Shown in pieces: positions 1 to 8,601 of a DNA stretch of 64,000 nt. Made by a program: the position numbers and the translations under genes. A model generated the notes under the pieces. The model did not search any database. It saw only the letters and a list, made by a program, of their open reading frames with translations, and was not told where the DNA came from. The DNA is from Clostridium sp031626875 (GTDB lineage Bacteria; Bacillota; Clostridia; Clostridiales; Clostridiaceae), in NCBI RefSeq assembly GCF_031626875.1, contig NZ_JANDMF010000001.1, forward strand, positions 1 through 64,000, in the 5' to 3' direction. Within the stretch, counting starts at the first letter, position 1, and each line of letters opens with the position of its first letter.

Positions 1-259
1 GAGTTATTAAAGATAGCCTAAGAATCTGTTTTTCTATTCAACTGTAAAATTATTCAAGTTAAAATGCACTATTATAGATATTAATATACTATTCTTAATA
101 AATAACAAACTTGTATAAACTTTTTAATTTGTTCTCTTTTTATAACTTCTAAGTACAGGCTATGCATTGTATAATATTTCAAAATTTATTATTATAGAAT
201 TATAAACATTTTATTATATATACTAAAACTAAAAATATATTATTACACAGGGGGAAACT
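1..259. other. AT-rich intergenic leader, no gene seen
   Basis: Very AT-rich stretch before the first gene. I see no open frame, tRNA or strong hairpin. A TATAAT-like hexamer lies at 170-175, but the -35 position (147-152, TTCTAA) is weak, so a promoter here is only possible. The end of whatever gene lies to the left is not recognisable. Confidence 0.5.
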
Positions 260-1600
260 ATGAAAATAACAAATAAACTAATAATAATGGCTTTAACTTT
301 TTTACTAATTGGATGTTCACCATCTAATAGTGATTCAAAATCTGATAACACACTCATAACTGAAAAACCATCTTTGGATTATAACGAACTTAAAGATTTG
401 AATATACCCAAAGATGATATTAAATTAAAAATTAATGGTAAAATTTTAGAACTTTCTACTCCTATTTATTTAGAAAAAAATAGATATTATTTTTGTTTAA
501 ACGATATTGTCGATAAACTCAACGGAAGTTTTGATAAAGATAGTGATTCCTTGCATATTTCATTATTAAATAAATCTTTTGATATAGATACTTCAAAAAA
601 TATTATCAATTCAAATAATAAAGAAGTTAAATTAAAAAAATCTTTAATTTCTCAAGATGACTTTTACTTTATAGGATTATCTGATCTTTCTGACATTTTA
701 GAAATGTATACTAGATGGGATGTAGCTACTAAAACAATATCATGCAAAACAGAGGGATACAATAACGAAAATATTACACCTTATATTTCTAAAATAGATC
801 AAGTTGGCTATTTGCGTTTAGAAGATATAGATTTAACCACTCTTTCTTATGATAAAGAATTTCTAGAAAAACTCAGAATTATAGGTAACTATCTTTACAA
901 AAAGAATATTCCTTATCATATAGCTTGGATACCTCGTTTTGTATCTCCTCAAAACAATATTGATATAGACCCAATGACTCAAAATGATTTTAGAAATGCA
1001 GAAATGATATTTACCCTTGATTTCTTTACAAAACATAATGGATCTATAGGTTTACATGGTTATACCCACCAATCAGATAATGAGGAGTCTGCAATAGGCA
1101 CAGAATTTGGTCACAAACACCCTTCAACAGAAAGATTTAAAGAAAGAATAGAAAAAGCACTAGCTACAGCAAAATATCTTGATATTCCTATAGATTTTTT
1201 TGAGACCCCACATTATCAAATTACAGCTGAACAAAATAAAATAGCTGAACAATATTTTAAAATTTTATATCATCCATTTCAAGATGCAGGACGAAATGGT
1301 ATAGATCTTACTAAACCTCAATTAAGTCCTTATAATAAATCATCATATTATATATCAACACCACTTGATTACATTCCTGAAAATAAAATTGATTCTGCCA
1401 TTAATTTTATTAAAAATGCTGATATAAATAAAATGGGAAGTGTTTTCTTCCATCCAAGATTAGATTTTTCATACATCACTTTATCAGATGAGAATGGAAC
1501 TCCGAGCTATAACTACACAGATAATTCTGTATTAAAAAGGGTTATTTCTGCTCTTGAAGAAAAAGGATTCAAAATGTCAAAAGTAACTGACATAAAATAA
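260..1600 (+). CDS. Lipoprotein with stalk domain and DUF2334 deacetylase-like domain
   Basis: 446 residues. The N-terminus is a lipoprotein signal: short basic start, hydrophobic run and a lipobox ending LIGC with Cys19, so the mature protein should be anchored on the outer face of the membrane. Residues about 55-165 resemble two copper-amine-oxidase-N 'stalk' modules. Residues about 180-440 match the DUF2334 branch of polysaccharide-deacetylase-like proteins: RLEDID near the start, then LHGYTHQ (H-x3-H), FETPHY and FFHPRLDF, which look like metal and active-site loops of that barrel fold. The start is an ATG after a GGGGG ribosome site. It is a single-gene unit, convergent with the nif3-like gene and separated from it by a hairpin. 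The substrate is unknown; action on a cell-surface glycan is an inference from the fold. Confidence 0.8.
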   Translation: MKITNKLIIMALTFLLIGCSPSNSDSKSDNTLITEKPSLDYNELKDLNIPKDDIKLKINGKILELSTPIYLEKNRYYFCLNDIVDKLNGSFDKDSDSLHISLLNKSFDIDTSKNIINSNNKEVKLKKSLISQDDFYFIGLSDLSDILEMYTRWDVATKTISCKTEGYNNENITPYISKIDQVGYLRLEDIDLTTLSYDKEFLEKLRIIGNYLYKKNIPYHIAWIPRFVSPQNNIDIDPMTQNDFRNAEMIFTLDFFTKHNGSIGLHGYTHQSDNEESAIGTEFGHKHPSTERFKERIEKALATAKYLDIPIDFFETPHYQITAEQNKIAEQYFKILYHPFQDAGRNGIDLTKPQLSPYNKSSYYISTPLDYIPENKIDSAINFIKNADINKMGSVFFHPRLDFSYITLSDENGTPSYNYTDNSVLKRVISALEEKGFKMSKVTDIK

Positions 1601-1610
1601 AATAAATATT

Positions 1611-1650
1611 CCATAAAGATAGAGGAGAATCTATCTTTATGGTTATTTTC
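1611..1650. terminator. Bidirectional intrinsic terminator
   Basis: A perfect 13-bp stem (1611-1623 with 1630-1642) and 6-nt loop, followed by TTATTTTC on the plus strand and by an AT-rich tract on the minus strand. It sits between two convergent stop codons and probably serves both genes. Confidence 0.8.
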
Positions 1651-1653
1651 ACT

Positions 1654-2448
1654 CTATAAAAAACTATAGGGATCTTTACTAACCTTAGAATGTATAAATT
1701 CTATATTCTCAAATTTATCTTCTAACTTTTTCATAACATTTAGAAATACAATCCATTCTGTTGAAAAATGTCCTGGATCTAATATAGTTACTCCATTCTC
1801 TTTATAATCAGAAACAAAATGATAAGTAGTATCCCCTGTAACTATACAATCTGCTCCCAAAGCTAAAGCTTTACTAAAGAAATCTTGCCCACTTCCATTT
1901 ATCACAGCTATTTTTTTTATATTTTCACTAGCTATTGCCCCTCTTATATTTTCAACTTGTAAGCATTCTTTAAGTTTCTTAACAAATGATTTTACAGGAA
2001 TTTCTTCATTTAATTCCACAAATCTTCCTATTCCTGAACTTTCACATCCTTTTATAGTACTCTTTTCAATCAAAACACTCTTTTCAAATCCTAATAGTTT
2101 TACTATTTCTTCATTAATTCCACCATTAACTGAATCTAAGTTTGTATGACTTGAATATAGTGATATATCATTTTTAACTAATTCTATTACTTTCCATCCC
2201 TGTAAATCTTCTCTTACAATTTTACTTGGTTTTTTAAAAAAAAGTGGATGATGTGTGATAATAAAATCTATATCTTTATCCTTAGCTTCACAAATTACTT
2301 CTTTTGTACAATCTAAAGCTAAAAGCACCTTTTTAACTTGCTTTTCTTCTTCTCCTACCATAAGTCCTACATTATCATAACTTTCTTTCAAAAATGATGG
2401 AGCAATCTTTTCCATTTCTTTAATTATATCTCTAACTTTAGTAGTCAT
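1654..2448 (-). CDS. Nif3-like dinuclear metal-centre protein (YqfO family)
   Basis: 264 residues, the short form of the NIF3/DUF34 family without the PII-like insert found in longer Bacillus YqfO. Motifs include TTHHPLFFKKPS (about residue 64; the double His is a metal ligand), SSHTNLD, and near the C-terminus GDTTYHFVSDY and DPGHFSTEW, which supply the other His/Asp/Glu ligands. The family forms hexameric rings; it is often annotated GTP cyclohydrolase 1 type 2, but the physiological role is not settled. The ATG overlaps the trmK stop by four bases (ATGA), with GGAGG inside the end of trmK, so the two genes are translationally coupled, as in many Firmicutes. Confidence 0.88.
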   Translation of the reverse strand: MTTKVRDIIKEMEKIAPSFLKESYDNVGLMVGEEEKQVKKVLLALDCTKEVICEAKDKDIDFIITHHPLFFKKPSKIVREDLQGWKVIELVKNDISLYSSHTNLDSVNGGINEEIVKLLGFEKSVLIEKSTIKGCESSGIGRFVELNEEIPVKSFVKKLKECLQVENIRGAIASENIKKIAVINGSGQDFFSKALALGADCIVTGDTTYHFVSDYKENGVTILDPGHFSTEWIVFLNVMKKLEDKFENIEFIHSKVSKDPYSFL

Positions 2449-3149
2449 CTTTTTGAAACCTCCAACTTAAATTTCTTAATATAACTTAACTTTTCTTCAA
2501 TTTCATTTCTTCTCTTATTAGCTGACTCACTATCATCTTTAATAAACCCAGATATTCTCTCATATTTTTCTCTCTTACTTTCTAAATAAGAATTCATCAG
2601 TTCATGTTTTTCTCTTAATAATATTGGAGAGATCTCATAAAAAATAGATTCTAATTCTATCTTTTCTATTTTATTAGATTTCCTAACTTTAAATAATTCA
2701 TAATATATGCCTTCATCCAAACATAAGTCTTCTTGCATTACCTCATAACCATTAGAATATAAATACTCTCTAAGAACCTCAGGATTTTGAGCCGGTTGAA
2801 GTATAAGAAATTTATAACATAATACTTTTTCTTTATCATTTTCAAGTATATCTCTAATTAAATTTCCTCCCATACCTGCTACTACTACTGATTCAACCTC
2901 ACCTTTTTTTACTGTTTCTAATCCACCACCAAGTCTAACCTCTATTTTATCTTCTAAATTCTCCAAAGTAACATTTAACTTAGCTTTTTTCACAGGCTCT
3001 TTGTTAATATCAGATGCAATAGCTCTTTCACATAAACCTTTTTTAACCACATAAATAGGAATATATCCATGATCAGTTCCTACATCAATAATACTGTCGC
3101 ATTTATCAATATGATTTACAATAAACATAAGTCTTTTACTTAATTCCAT
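2445..3149 (-). CDS. trmK: tRNA (adenine(22)-N(1))-methyltransferase
   Basis: 234 residues, usual length for the family. It uses S-adenosylmethionine to methylate N1 of adenine 22 in the D-arm of some tRNAs, in the cytosol. The SAM-binding Rossmann start is DVGTDHGYIPIYV (about residues 22-34), followed by ASDIN at the end of strand 2 and VAGMGGNLI (about 90-98), the family's catalytic-loop signature; LQPAQNPEVLREYL is also typical. The C-terminal third is a charged helical region, as in TrmK. It lies directly downstream of rpoD and upstream of the nif3-like gene; the same order is found in Bacillus (yqfN-yqfO behind sigA). Confidence 0.92.
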   Translation of the reverse strand: MELSKRLMFIVNHIDKCDSIIDVGTDHGYIPIYVVKKGLCERAIASDINKEPVKKAKLNVTLENLEDKIEVRLGGGLETVKKGEVESVVVAGMGGNLIRDILENDKEKVLCYKFLILQPAQNPEVLREYLYSNGYEVMQEDLCLDEGIYYELFKVRKSNKIEKIELESIFYEISPILLREKHELMNSYLESKREKYERISGFIKDDSESANKRRNEIEEKLSYIKKFKLEVSKR

Positions 3150-3173
3150 AAATACTTAACTCTCCTTAGTAGT

Positions 3174-3204
3174 AAAAAACATCTGTCCTAAAACAGATGT
3201 TTTT
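3174..3204 (-). terminator. Terminator after rpoD
   Basis: On the minus strand, just past the rpoD stop, a 12-bp stem (AAAAACATCTGT and its complement) with a 6-nt loop ends in a T run. Some read-through into trmK is possible because no strong promoter for trmK was found. Confidence 0.8.
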
Positions 3205-3211
3205 ATATATA

Positions 3212-4324
3212 TTAATCTAAATAATCTTTAAGTTTTTTGCTTCTTGATGGATGTCTAAGTTTTCTTAAAGCCTTAGCTTCAATCTGTCTTATTCTTTCTC
3301 TAGTTACATTAAATTCTTTACCTACTTCTTCTAGAGTTCTTGCTCTTCCATCATCAAGTCCAAATCTAAGTCTTAGAACCTTTTCTTCTCTTGGGGTTAG
3401 GGTATCTAATACATTAATTAATTGTTCTTTAAGCATAGTGAAAGCTGCAGCTTCAGCTGGTGCTGGGGCTTCATCATCAGGAATAAAGTCTCCTAAATGA
3501 CTATCTTCTTCTTCACCAATAGGAGTTTCTAATGACACTGGTTCTTGAGCAATCTTTTGAATTTCTCTAACTTTTTCAACTGGCAAATCCATAACCTTCG
3601 AAATCTCTTCTGGGAATGGATCTCTTCCTAGTTCTTGAAGCAGTTGTCTTTGAACTCTAATAAGTTTATTTATAGTTTCAACCATATGAACCGGAATTCT
3701 AATTGTTCTTGCTTGATCTGCAATAGCTCTTGTTATTGCTTGCCTAATCCACCAAGTAGCATAAGTCGAAAACTTAAACCCTTTCCTATAATCAAACTTT
3801 TCAACTGCTTTTATAAGGCCTAAATTTCCTTCTTGTATCAAATCTAAGAATAGCATTCCTCTTCCTACATATCTCTTTGCTATACTTACTACAAGTCTAA
3901 GATTTGCCTCTGCTAATTTTTTCTTTGCATATTGATCTCCAACTTCAAGTCTTTGTGCAAGCGCTATCTCTTCTTCAGAAGATAATAATGGAACCTTACC
4001 TATTTCTTTTAAATACATTCTTACTGGATCATCTATAGCAATCCCCTCTGGCACAGATAAATCTATTTCTTCTTCCTCTTCCACATCCACACCATTTAGA
4101 TCTCCAATAACCTCAATCCCCATAGATTCTAGCACTTCATAAATTTTCTCAATTTGTTCAGTACCTAATTCTATATTTTCTATTTCATCCATTATTTCTT
4201 TATATGTTAAAGTTCCGTTCTTTTTACCTTTTTCAATCAAGTTTTTTACCACGGACATCTTTGAATTCTTATCTTTATTATCATTTTTCTTATTTACTGC
4301 TTTTGTCTTTATTTCTTCTGCCAT
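3212..4324 (-). CDS. rpoD: Primary RNA polymerase sigma factor (sigma A)
   Basis: 370 residues, similar in length to Bacillus SigA. It directs core RNA polymerase to vegetative promoters. The N-terminal 90 residues are the acidic region 1.1. Region 1.2 starts at DPVRMYLKEIGKVPLL (about 99-114). Region 2 spans about 138-215, with GNLGLIKAVEKFDYRKG and the -10-reading helix FSTYATWWIRQAITRAI. Region 4 (about 307-370) carries the helix-turn-helix TLEEVGKEFNVTRERIRQIE, which reads the -35 box. The ATG follows AAAGGAGG. It begins seven bases past the dnaG stop, forming the dnaG-rpoD pair typical of Firmicutes. The non-integer-spaced second copy of this fold in the window is sporulation SigF. Confidence 0.98.
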   Translation of the reverse strand: MAEEIKTKAVNKKNDNKDKNSKMSVVKNLIEKGKKNGTLTYKEIMDEIENIELGTEQIEKIYEVLESMGIEVIGDLNGVDVEEEEEIDLSVPEGIAIDDPVRMYLKEIGKVPLLSSEEEIALAQRLEVGDQYAKKKLAEANLRLVVSIAKRYVGRGMLFLDLIQEGNLGLIKAVEKFDYRKGFKFSTYATWWIRQAITRAIADQARTIRIPVHMVETINKLIRVQRQLLQELGRDPFPEEISKVMDLPVEKVREIQKIAQEPVSLETPIGEEEDSHLGDFIPDDEAPAPAEAAAFTMLKEQLINVLDTLTPREEKVLRLRFGLDDGRARTLEEVGKEFNVTRERIRQIEAKALRKLRHPSRSKKLKDYLD

Positions 4325-4330
4325 TACTTG

Positions 4331-6127
4331 TTACCTCCTTTCGCCTTGACCACTAGAACATCTCCTTACTTTCAACTCTTCCGTTAACTCTTTAAGTTTA
4401 ATAGCAAGTTTTATTGATTCTTCTATCATACCCTTTTGTTCCAATTTCTTCTGCTCCTTTTTTAGACTCTCAATCTTATCCTGTAACTTAAATGATTTAA
4501 TTTTATTAATATAATCTTCTATTAGCTTTTTTGTATTCTCAGCCTCTAAAACTTCAATTTCTTTAATTTTTACCCATTCTTTTGAAGATTCTATATCATC
4601 ACAATTATTTTCTACATAGGATAAAAGATTCTCAATTCTTTCTTCTCTTCCTCTACATAAAAAAGCAAATATTTTTTTATGTGCTTCTAAATTAAAATCC
4701 TCTATAGATAGAGTTTTAATTATATCTTCATAATATTCATCATTAAGCATTAATTTTATCAAGGATTTCTCTGCTTTTATATAACCTGGCTCTACATATA
4801 ATTTTGTTCCAACTTCTTCCTCTTTATTCATAAAAGGCTCTTCTTTTATGTTTTTAGCCATTCTTAGCAAATCATACAAAGATTGTTCCCTCAATCCTGT
4901 ATCCTCTGATATCTTTTTTATGTATACATCTTTTTCTACAGGATTCAAATCAGCTAAAATATCAGTAACTCTCTCCCCATAAATAATAAGTGATTGTTCA
5001 TCTTTAAAATTAATTCCTTCTTCTGCTCTTTTTAATCTATAACTGATTAAAGGAATAGCATTATTAATTAATTTTAGAAATGCATCTTTGCCATTAGATC
5101 TAATAAATTCATCTGGGTCTTTTCCTTTTGGAATAATAAGAACCCTAACATCAAAACCAGCATCTCTTAAGATTTCAAGTCCTCTAAGAGTTGCTGTTTG
5201 CCCTGCTACATCAGCGTCATAAGAAATTATAACCTTATCAGCATATCTTTTTAGTAGCCTTGCTTGATTTACTGTCAAAGCAGTACCTAAGGATGCAACT
5301 ACATTGGTAATTCCATGTTGATGAAGTGATATACAATCCATATACCCTTCCACAATTACAAAATATCTATCTTCCATTTTATTTTTAATGGCAAGATTTA
5401 ACCCATATAAATTGGTACCCTTTTGGAAAACTAAAGTTTCTGGTGAATTCAAATATTTTGGCTTAGAATCATCTAAAACCCTTCCACCAAAGCCAATCAC
5501 CCTACCTTTTATATCAAAAACGGGAAACATGACTCTCTTTCTAAACCTATCATAAATAGTATTCTTTTTTTCATTTTTTATAACCAAACCAGCTTCAAGC
5601 ATAATTTTTTCATTGATGCCAATTCGTTTTAGATGATAGATTAAATTACTCCAGCTATCCTTAGCGTATCCTAACCCAAATTTTCTTATTGTAGATTCCT
5701 GAATTCCTCTGTTTAAAAAATACTCTTTTGCTTTTCTATCAGCCATCAAATTATTGAAGAAAAATCGCCCTGTTTCAACATTTACTTTAAACAAAACATC
5801 CTTTTTCTTTGAAATCTTGCTAGGCTCTCCATTACCTAAATCTAGAGGAATATTAACTTTTTCAGCTAAAAGTTTAATAGCTTCAATAAAATTTAAATTT
5901 CTTTGCTTCATTACAAAAGTAATAACATTTCCTGCTTCTCCACAAGAAAAGCACTTATAAATTTGTTTATCTTGTGATACTGAGAATGAAGGAGATTTAT
6001 CATTATGAAAGGGGCAAAGCCCCATATAATTCCTACCTGCCCTTTTAAGCTTTACAGTTTCAGAAATTATATCTACAATATCATTTTCTTGTTTGATTCT
6101 TTCTATTATATCTTCAGAAATACGCAA
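4331..6127 (-). CDS. dnaG: DNA primase
   Basis: 598 residues, normal length. It makes RNA primers for the replication fork and works with the replicative helicase. The N-terminal zinc ribbon has Cys38, His41, Cys59 and Cys62 (CPFH ... CFSC). The catalytic core follows, with a TOPRIM domain at about 255-345: VEGYMDCISLHQHG supplies the catalytic Glu and SYDADVAGQ the metal-binding Asp pair. The C-terminal 150 residues are helical and charged, as expected for the helicase-binding domain. The start codon is TTG, about ten bases after AAGGAGGG. It is followed at once by rpoD. Confidence 0.97.
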   Translation of the reverse strand: MRISEDIIERIKQENDIVDIISETVKLKRAGRNYMGLCPFHNDKSPSFSVSQDKQIYKCFSCGEAGNVITFVMKQRNLNFIEAIKLLAEKVNIPLDLGNGEPSKISKKKDVLFKVNVETGRFFFNNLMADRKAKEYFLNRGIQESTIRKFGLGYAKDSWSNLIYHLKRIGINEKIMLEAGLVIKNEKKNTIYDRFRKRVMFPVFDIKGRVIGFGGRVLDDSKPKYLNSPETLVFQKGTNLYGLNLAIKNKMEDRYFVIVEGYMDCISLHQHGITNVVASLGTALTVNQARLLKRYADKVIISYDADVAGQTATLRGLEILRDAGFDVRVLIIPKGKDPDEFIRSNGKDAFLKLINNAIPLISYRLKRAEEGINFKDEQSLIIYGERVTDILADLNPVEKDVYIKKISEDTGLREQSLYDLLRMAKNIKEEPFMNKEEEVGTKLYVEPGYIKAEKSLIKLMLNDEYYEDIIKTLSIEDFNLEAHKKIFAFLCRGREERIENLLSYVENNCDDIESSKEWVKIKEIEVLEAENTKKLIEDYINKIKSFKLQDKIESLKKEQKKLEQKGMIEESIKLAIKLKELTEELKVRRCSSGQGERR

Positions 6128-6267
6128 GGAGTATTCTCCCTCCTTACTAAATAATTTTCACCAATTTCATATTATTCGACATTCTAATTTAAAATCCTTC
6201 TTAAAAATTAATATTTTTATATTTACTGTATTATCTTCTCTTATGCAAAGGTAATTTATTCTATAAT

Positions 6268-7299
6268 TTAATATATTATCAACTTTGGTACATATAATTT
6301 ATTAAATAAGTTCAAACAATAGTCATCACTCATTCCTGCTATGTAATCTGCTACGCCCCTTTCTTTTCCTTCTCTTTTTGAGATTTCAAAATATAATTCA
6401 GGCATTTTTTCTGGATAATTCATAAAATACTTTATTAATTGTTCTAATATAAATTTTGCTTTTTTTCTCTCTTCTTTAAGTTCTTCACCTAAATAAATAT
6501 TTTTAAACATAAATGCTCTAAGCTCTCTCATCGCCTCACCAATTTCTTTGCTTAGTCCTACATCCTTAACCCCATTATTTAAATTTTCTTTAGAAGTTAT
6601 AATTAAATCTGATACTAAAGTATTTATTCTATCAGAATGAGAATATCCAAGTACATTACAAATTTCTTTTGGCAACGCTTCTTCCATTAATAATCCTGCT
6701 CTAACAGAATCATCTATATCATGATTAATATATGCAATTTTATCACTATATTGAACTATTCTGCCTTCTAATGTCTTAGCTCCTTTGTTAATACTGCTAC
6801 TAAGTCCACTATGATTTAATATTCCATCTATAACTTCTTCAGTAAGATTAAGTCCATTTCCTTCCCTTTCAAGTTTTCTTACAACTCTTACACTTTGTTC
6901 ATTATGCCTAAATCCTTGTGGCAAAAATTCATTTAAAACTTCTTCTCCATTATGTGCAAAAGCTACATGACCTAAATCATGTCCTAAAGCAATAGCTTCC
7001 ACCAGAGTTTCATTTAATCCTATCCCAACTGCAATAGTTCTTGCAACTTGGCTAACTTCTAAGGTGTGAGTCAATCTTGTTCTGTAATGATCACCGAAAG
7101 TTTTTATATAAACTTGCGTTTTATGTTTAAGTCTTCTAAAAGATTTTGAATGAAGTATTCTGTCTCTATCAACCATAAAGCAAGTTCTATAATTATCTTC
7201 TTCTTCATCCCTTTCTCTTCCTTTTGTCTCAGATGATAAAGTAGACTCTTTAACTAATGTCAACCGTTCACAACTTTCAATTTTTTCCCTTACGTTCAT
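6268..7299 (-). CDS. dgt: dGTP triphosphohydrolase-like HD-domain protein
   Basis: 343 residues, matching the short Firmicute/Thermus-type dNTPase family. It would hydrolyse dNTPs, classically dGTP, to the deoxynucleoside and triphosphate. The HD metal site is visible: RTRLTHTLEVSQ (His78), ALGHDLGHVAFAHNGE (His107-Asp108), and a later Asp in YSDKIAYINHDIDD. The N-terminal RTCFMVDRDRILHSKSFRRL is the substrate-side signature of this family. ATG with GAGGTGATG upstream. It is separated from dnaG by about 140 bases of AT-rich sequence without a clear terminator, so co-transcription with dnaG-rpoD is possible. Substrate choice among dNTPs cannot be read from sequence. Confidence 0.88.
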   Translation of the reverse strand: MNVREKIESCERLTLVKESTLSSETKGRERDEEEDNYRTCFMVDRDRILHSKSFRRLKHKTQVYIKTFGDHYRTRLTHTLEVSQVARTIAVGIGLNETLVEAIALGHDLGHVAFAHNGEEVLNEFLPQGFRHNEQSVRVVRKLEREGNGLNLTEEVIDGILNHSGLSSSINKGAKTLEGRIVQYSDKIAYINHDIDDSVRAGLLMEEALPKEICNVLGYSHSDRINTLVSDLIITSKENLNNGVKDVGLSKEIGEAMRELRAFMFKNIYLGEELKEERKKAKFILEQLIKYFMNYPEKMPELYFEISKREGKERGVADYIAGMSDDYCLNLFNKLYVPKLIIY

Positions 7300-7484
7300 A
7301 TATCATCACCTCTTTTTTATTATTCTATACTTATCTCATAAATCCTTTATTTATTACATGTAAATATTATTTGCATATACTTTAATTTTATATCTAAAAA
7401 TACTGTTTTTTTTGAAAATCTATATAGTATATTTAAAGAATTATATTAATATCATAGTAATGAGTAATTTAAAAGGAGAATCAA

Positions 7485-8552
7485 ATGAATAATATAGTGT
7501 GTAACCCAGATAAATCATTATTTTGTGAAGATAATATTTTGAAAAATATTTTGCCATCATTCAATATTTATGATGCAAATGTAGCTATGGTGAAATTTAA
7601 AGATACTGATAAACAAAGAGCTGTGTATAAAGTTATTTACAAAAATAATTCTTACTGTCTAAAAAAAGTATATTTTCCTGAAGAAGAATTACTATATGTT
7701 TATTCTGCATTAGAATGGCTTCATAGAAATGATTTACACGTTCCAAATCTTCTTCCCTCTTCAGATAAGGGTAGATTTGTAAAATATAATAACATGCTTT
7801 TCATACTCACTCCTTGGATTGATGGTGCAAAGTGTGATTTTGATAAATTTAATGATGTAATCTCTTCCTCCTTAGAACTTGCAAAATTGCACAAAAAATC
7901 AGAACAATTTACTCCTATCGAAGGTAGCTTAAACAGAAAAGGGTTTGATAATATATATTTATCCAATTCAAAACACTTTGAACAAATTTTACAAAATTCA
8001 AATTTAGCATTTAAATTTCATGATTTATTTTCAAAAAAATATATAGAAGATTTTGATATTAACCTACAATTATGCAAAATTTCTTTAGAAATTTCTTCAA
8101 GTATAGATTTTAAGGATTTGTCTATTTCATTATGTCATGGAGATTATGTAAATAAAAATTTAATTTTTTCTTCAGATGATGAATTGTGGATGATAGATTT
8201 TGATAAGTGCAAATTAGATTATTGTGTCCATGATCTTTCATACTTCATGCGCAGACTTTTAAAAAGGGAAAATACAAACTGGAACATAGATATAGCTCTA
8301 TCAATCCTTAAATCATATACCTCATATAAACACTTAACTAAATCAGATTATAAATATATAATTTCTTATTTGGCATTCCCACAAAAATATTGGAAAATAT
8401 CAAAAGACTATTATAAAAACATAAATAAATGCAATAAAATTGCGTTTCAAACACTTATTAATAAAGCAAGTTTAAGAAATAGAAATCAACTTGAATTCAT
8501 TAACGATATTGTTCATATTCTTTCAGAAAACAACTGGTCAATTCCTCTTTGA
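7485..8552 (+). CDS. CotS-family spore coat protein, kinase-like fold
   Basis: 355 residues, the usual CotS/YutH-like size. The fold is aminoglycoside-phosphotransferase-like: an N-lobe with YKVIYKNNSYCLKKVY (the Lys that would bind ATP phosphates), a hinge around FILTPWIDGAKC, and a catalytic loop LCHGDYVNKNLIF with IDFDKC further on, corresponding to HGD and the metal-binding DxD. Members are spore coat proteins made in the mother cell; whether this one phosphorylates anything is unknown. ATG after AAAGGAG. It is the only plus-strand gene in this part of the block, lying between dgt and ppdK, so it must have its own promoter; I could not recognise a convincing sigma-E or sigma-K site. Convergent with ppdK. 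Confidence 0.8.
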   Translation: MNNIVCNPDKSLFCEDNILKNILPSFNIYDANVAMVKFKDTDKQRAVYKVIYKNNSYCLKKVYFPEEELLYVYSALEWLHRNDLHVPNLLPSSDKGRFVKYNNMLFILTPWIDGAKCDFDKFNDVISSSLELAKLHKKSEQFTPIEGSLNRKGFDNIYLSNSKHFEQILQNSNLAFKFHDLFSKKYIEDFDINLQLCKISLEISSSIDFKDLSISLCHGDYVNKNLIFSSDDELWMIDFDKCKLDYCVHDLSYFMRRLLKRENTNWNIDIALSILKSYTSYKHLTKSDYKYIISYLAFPQKYWKISKDYYKNINKCNKIAFQTLINKASLRNRNQLEFINDIVHILSENNWSIPL

Positions 8553-8559
8553 AAACTAA

Positions 8560-8596
8560 AAATTCCTGCAATAATTATTTCTATTGCAGGAATTTA
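8560..8596. terminator. Bidirectional terminator between cotS-like gene and ppdK
   Basis: A 14-bp stem (8560-8573 with 8582-8595) and 8-nt loop lies between convergent stops. It is preceded by A-rich and followed by T-rich sequence on each strand. Confidence 0.8.
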
Positions 8597-8601
8597 ATTA
8601 A

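Noticed and set aside
7400..7484. CATAGTAAT as sigma-K/E -10 of the cotS-like gene
   Set aside because: Only a partial match and no AC or ATA -35 at the right distance.
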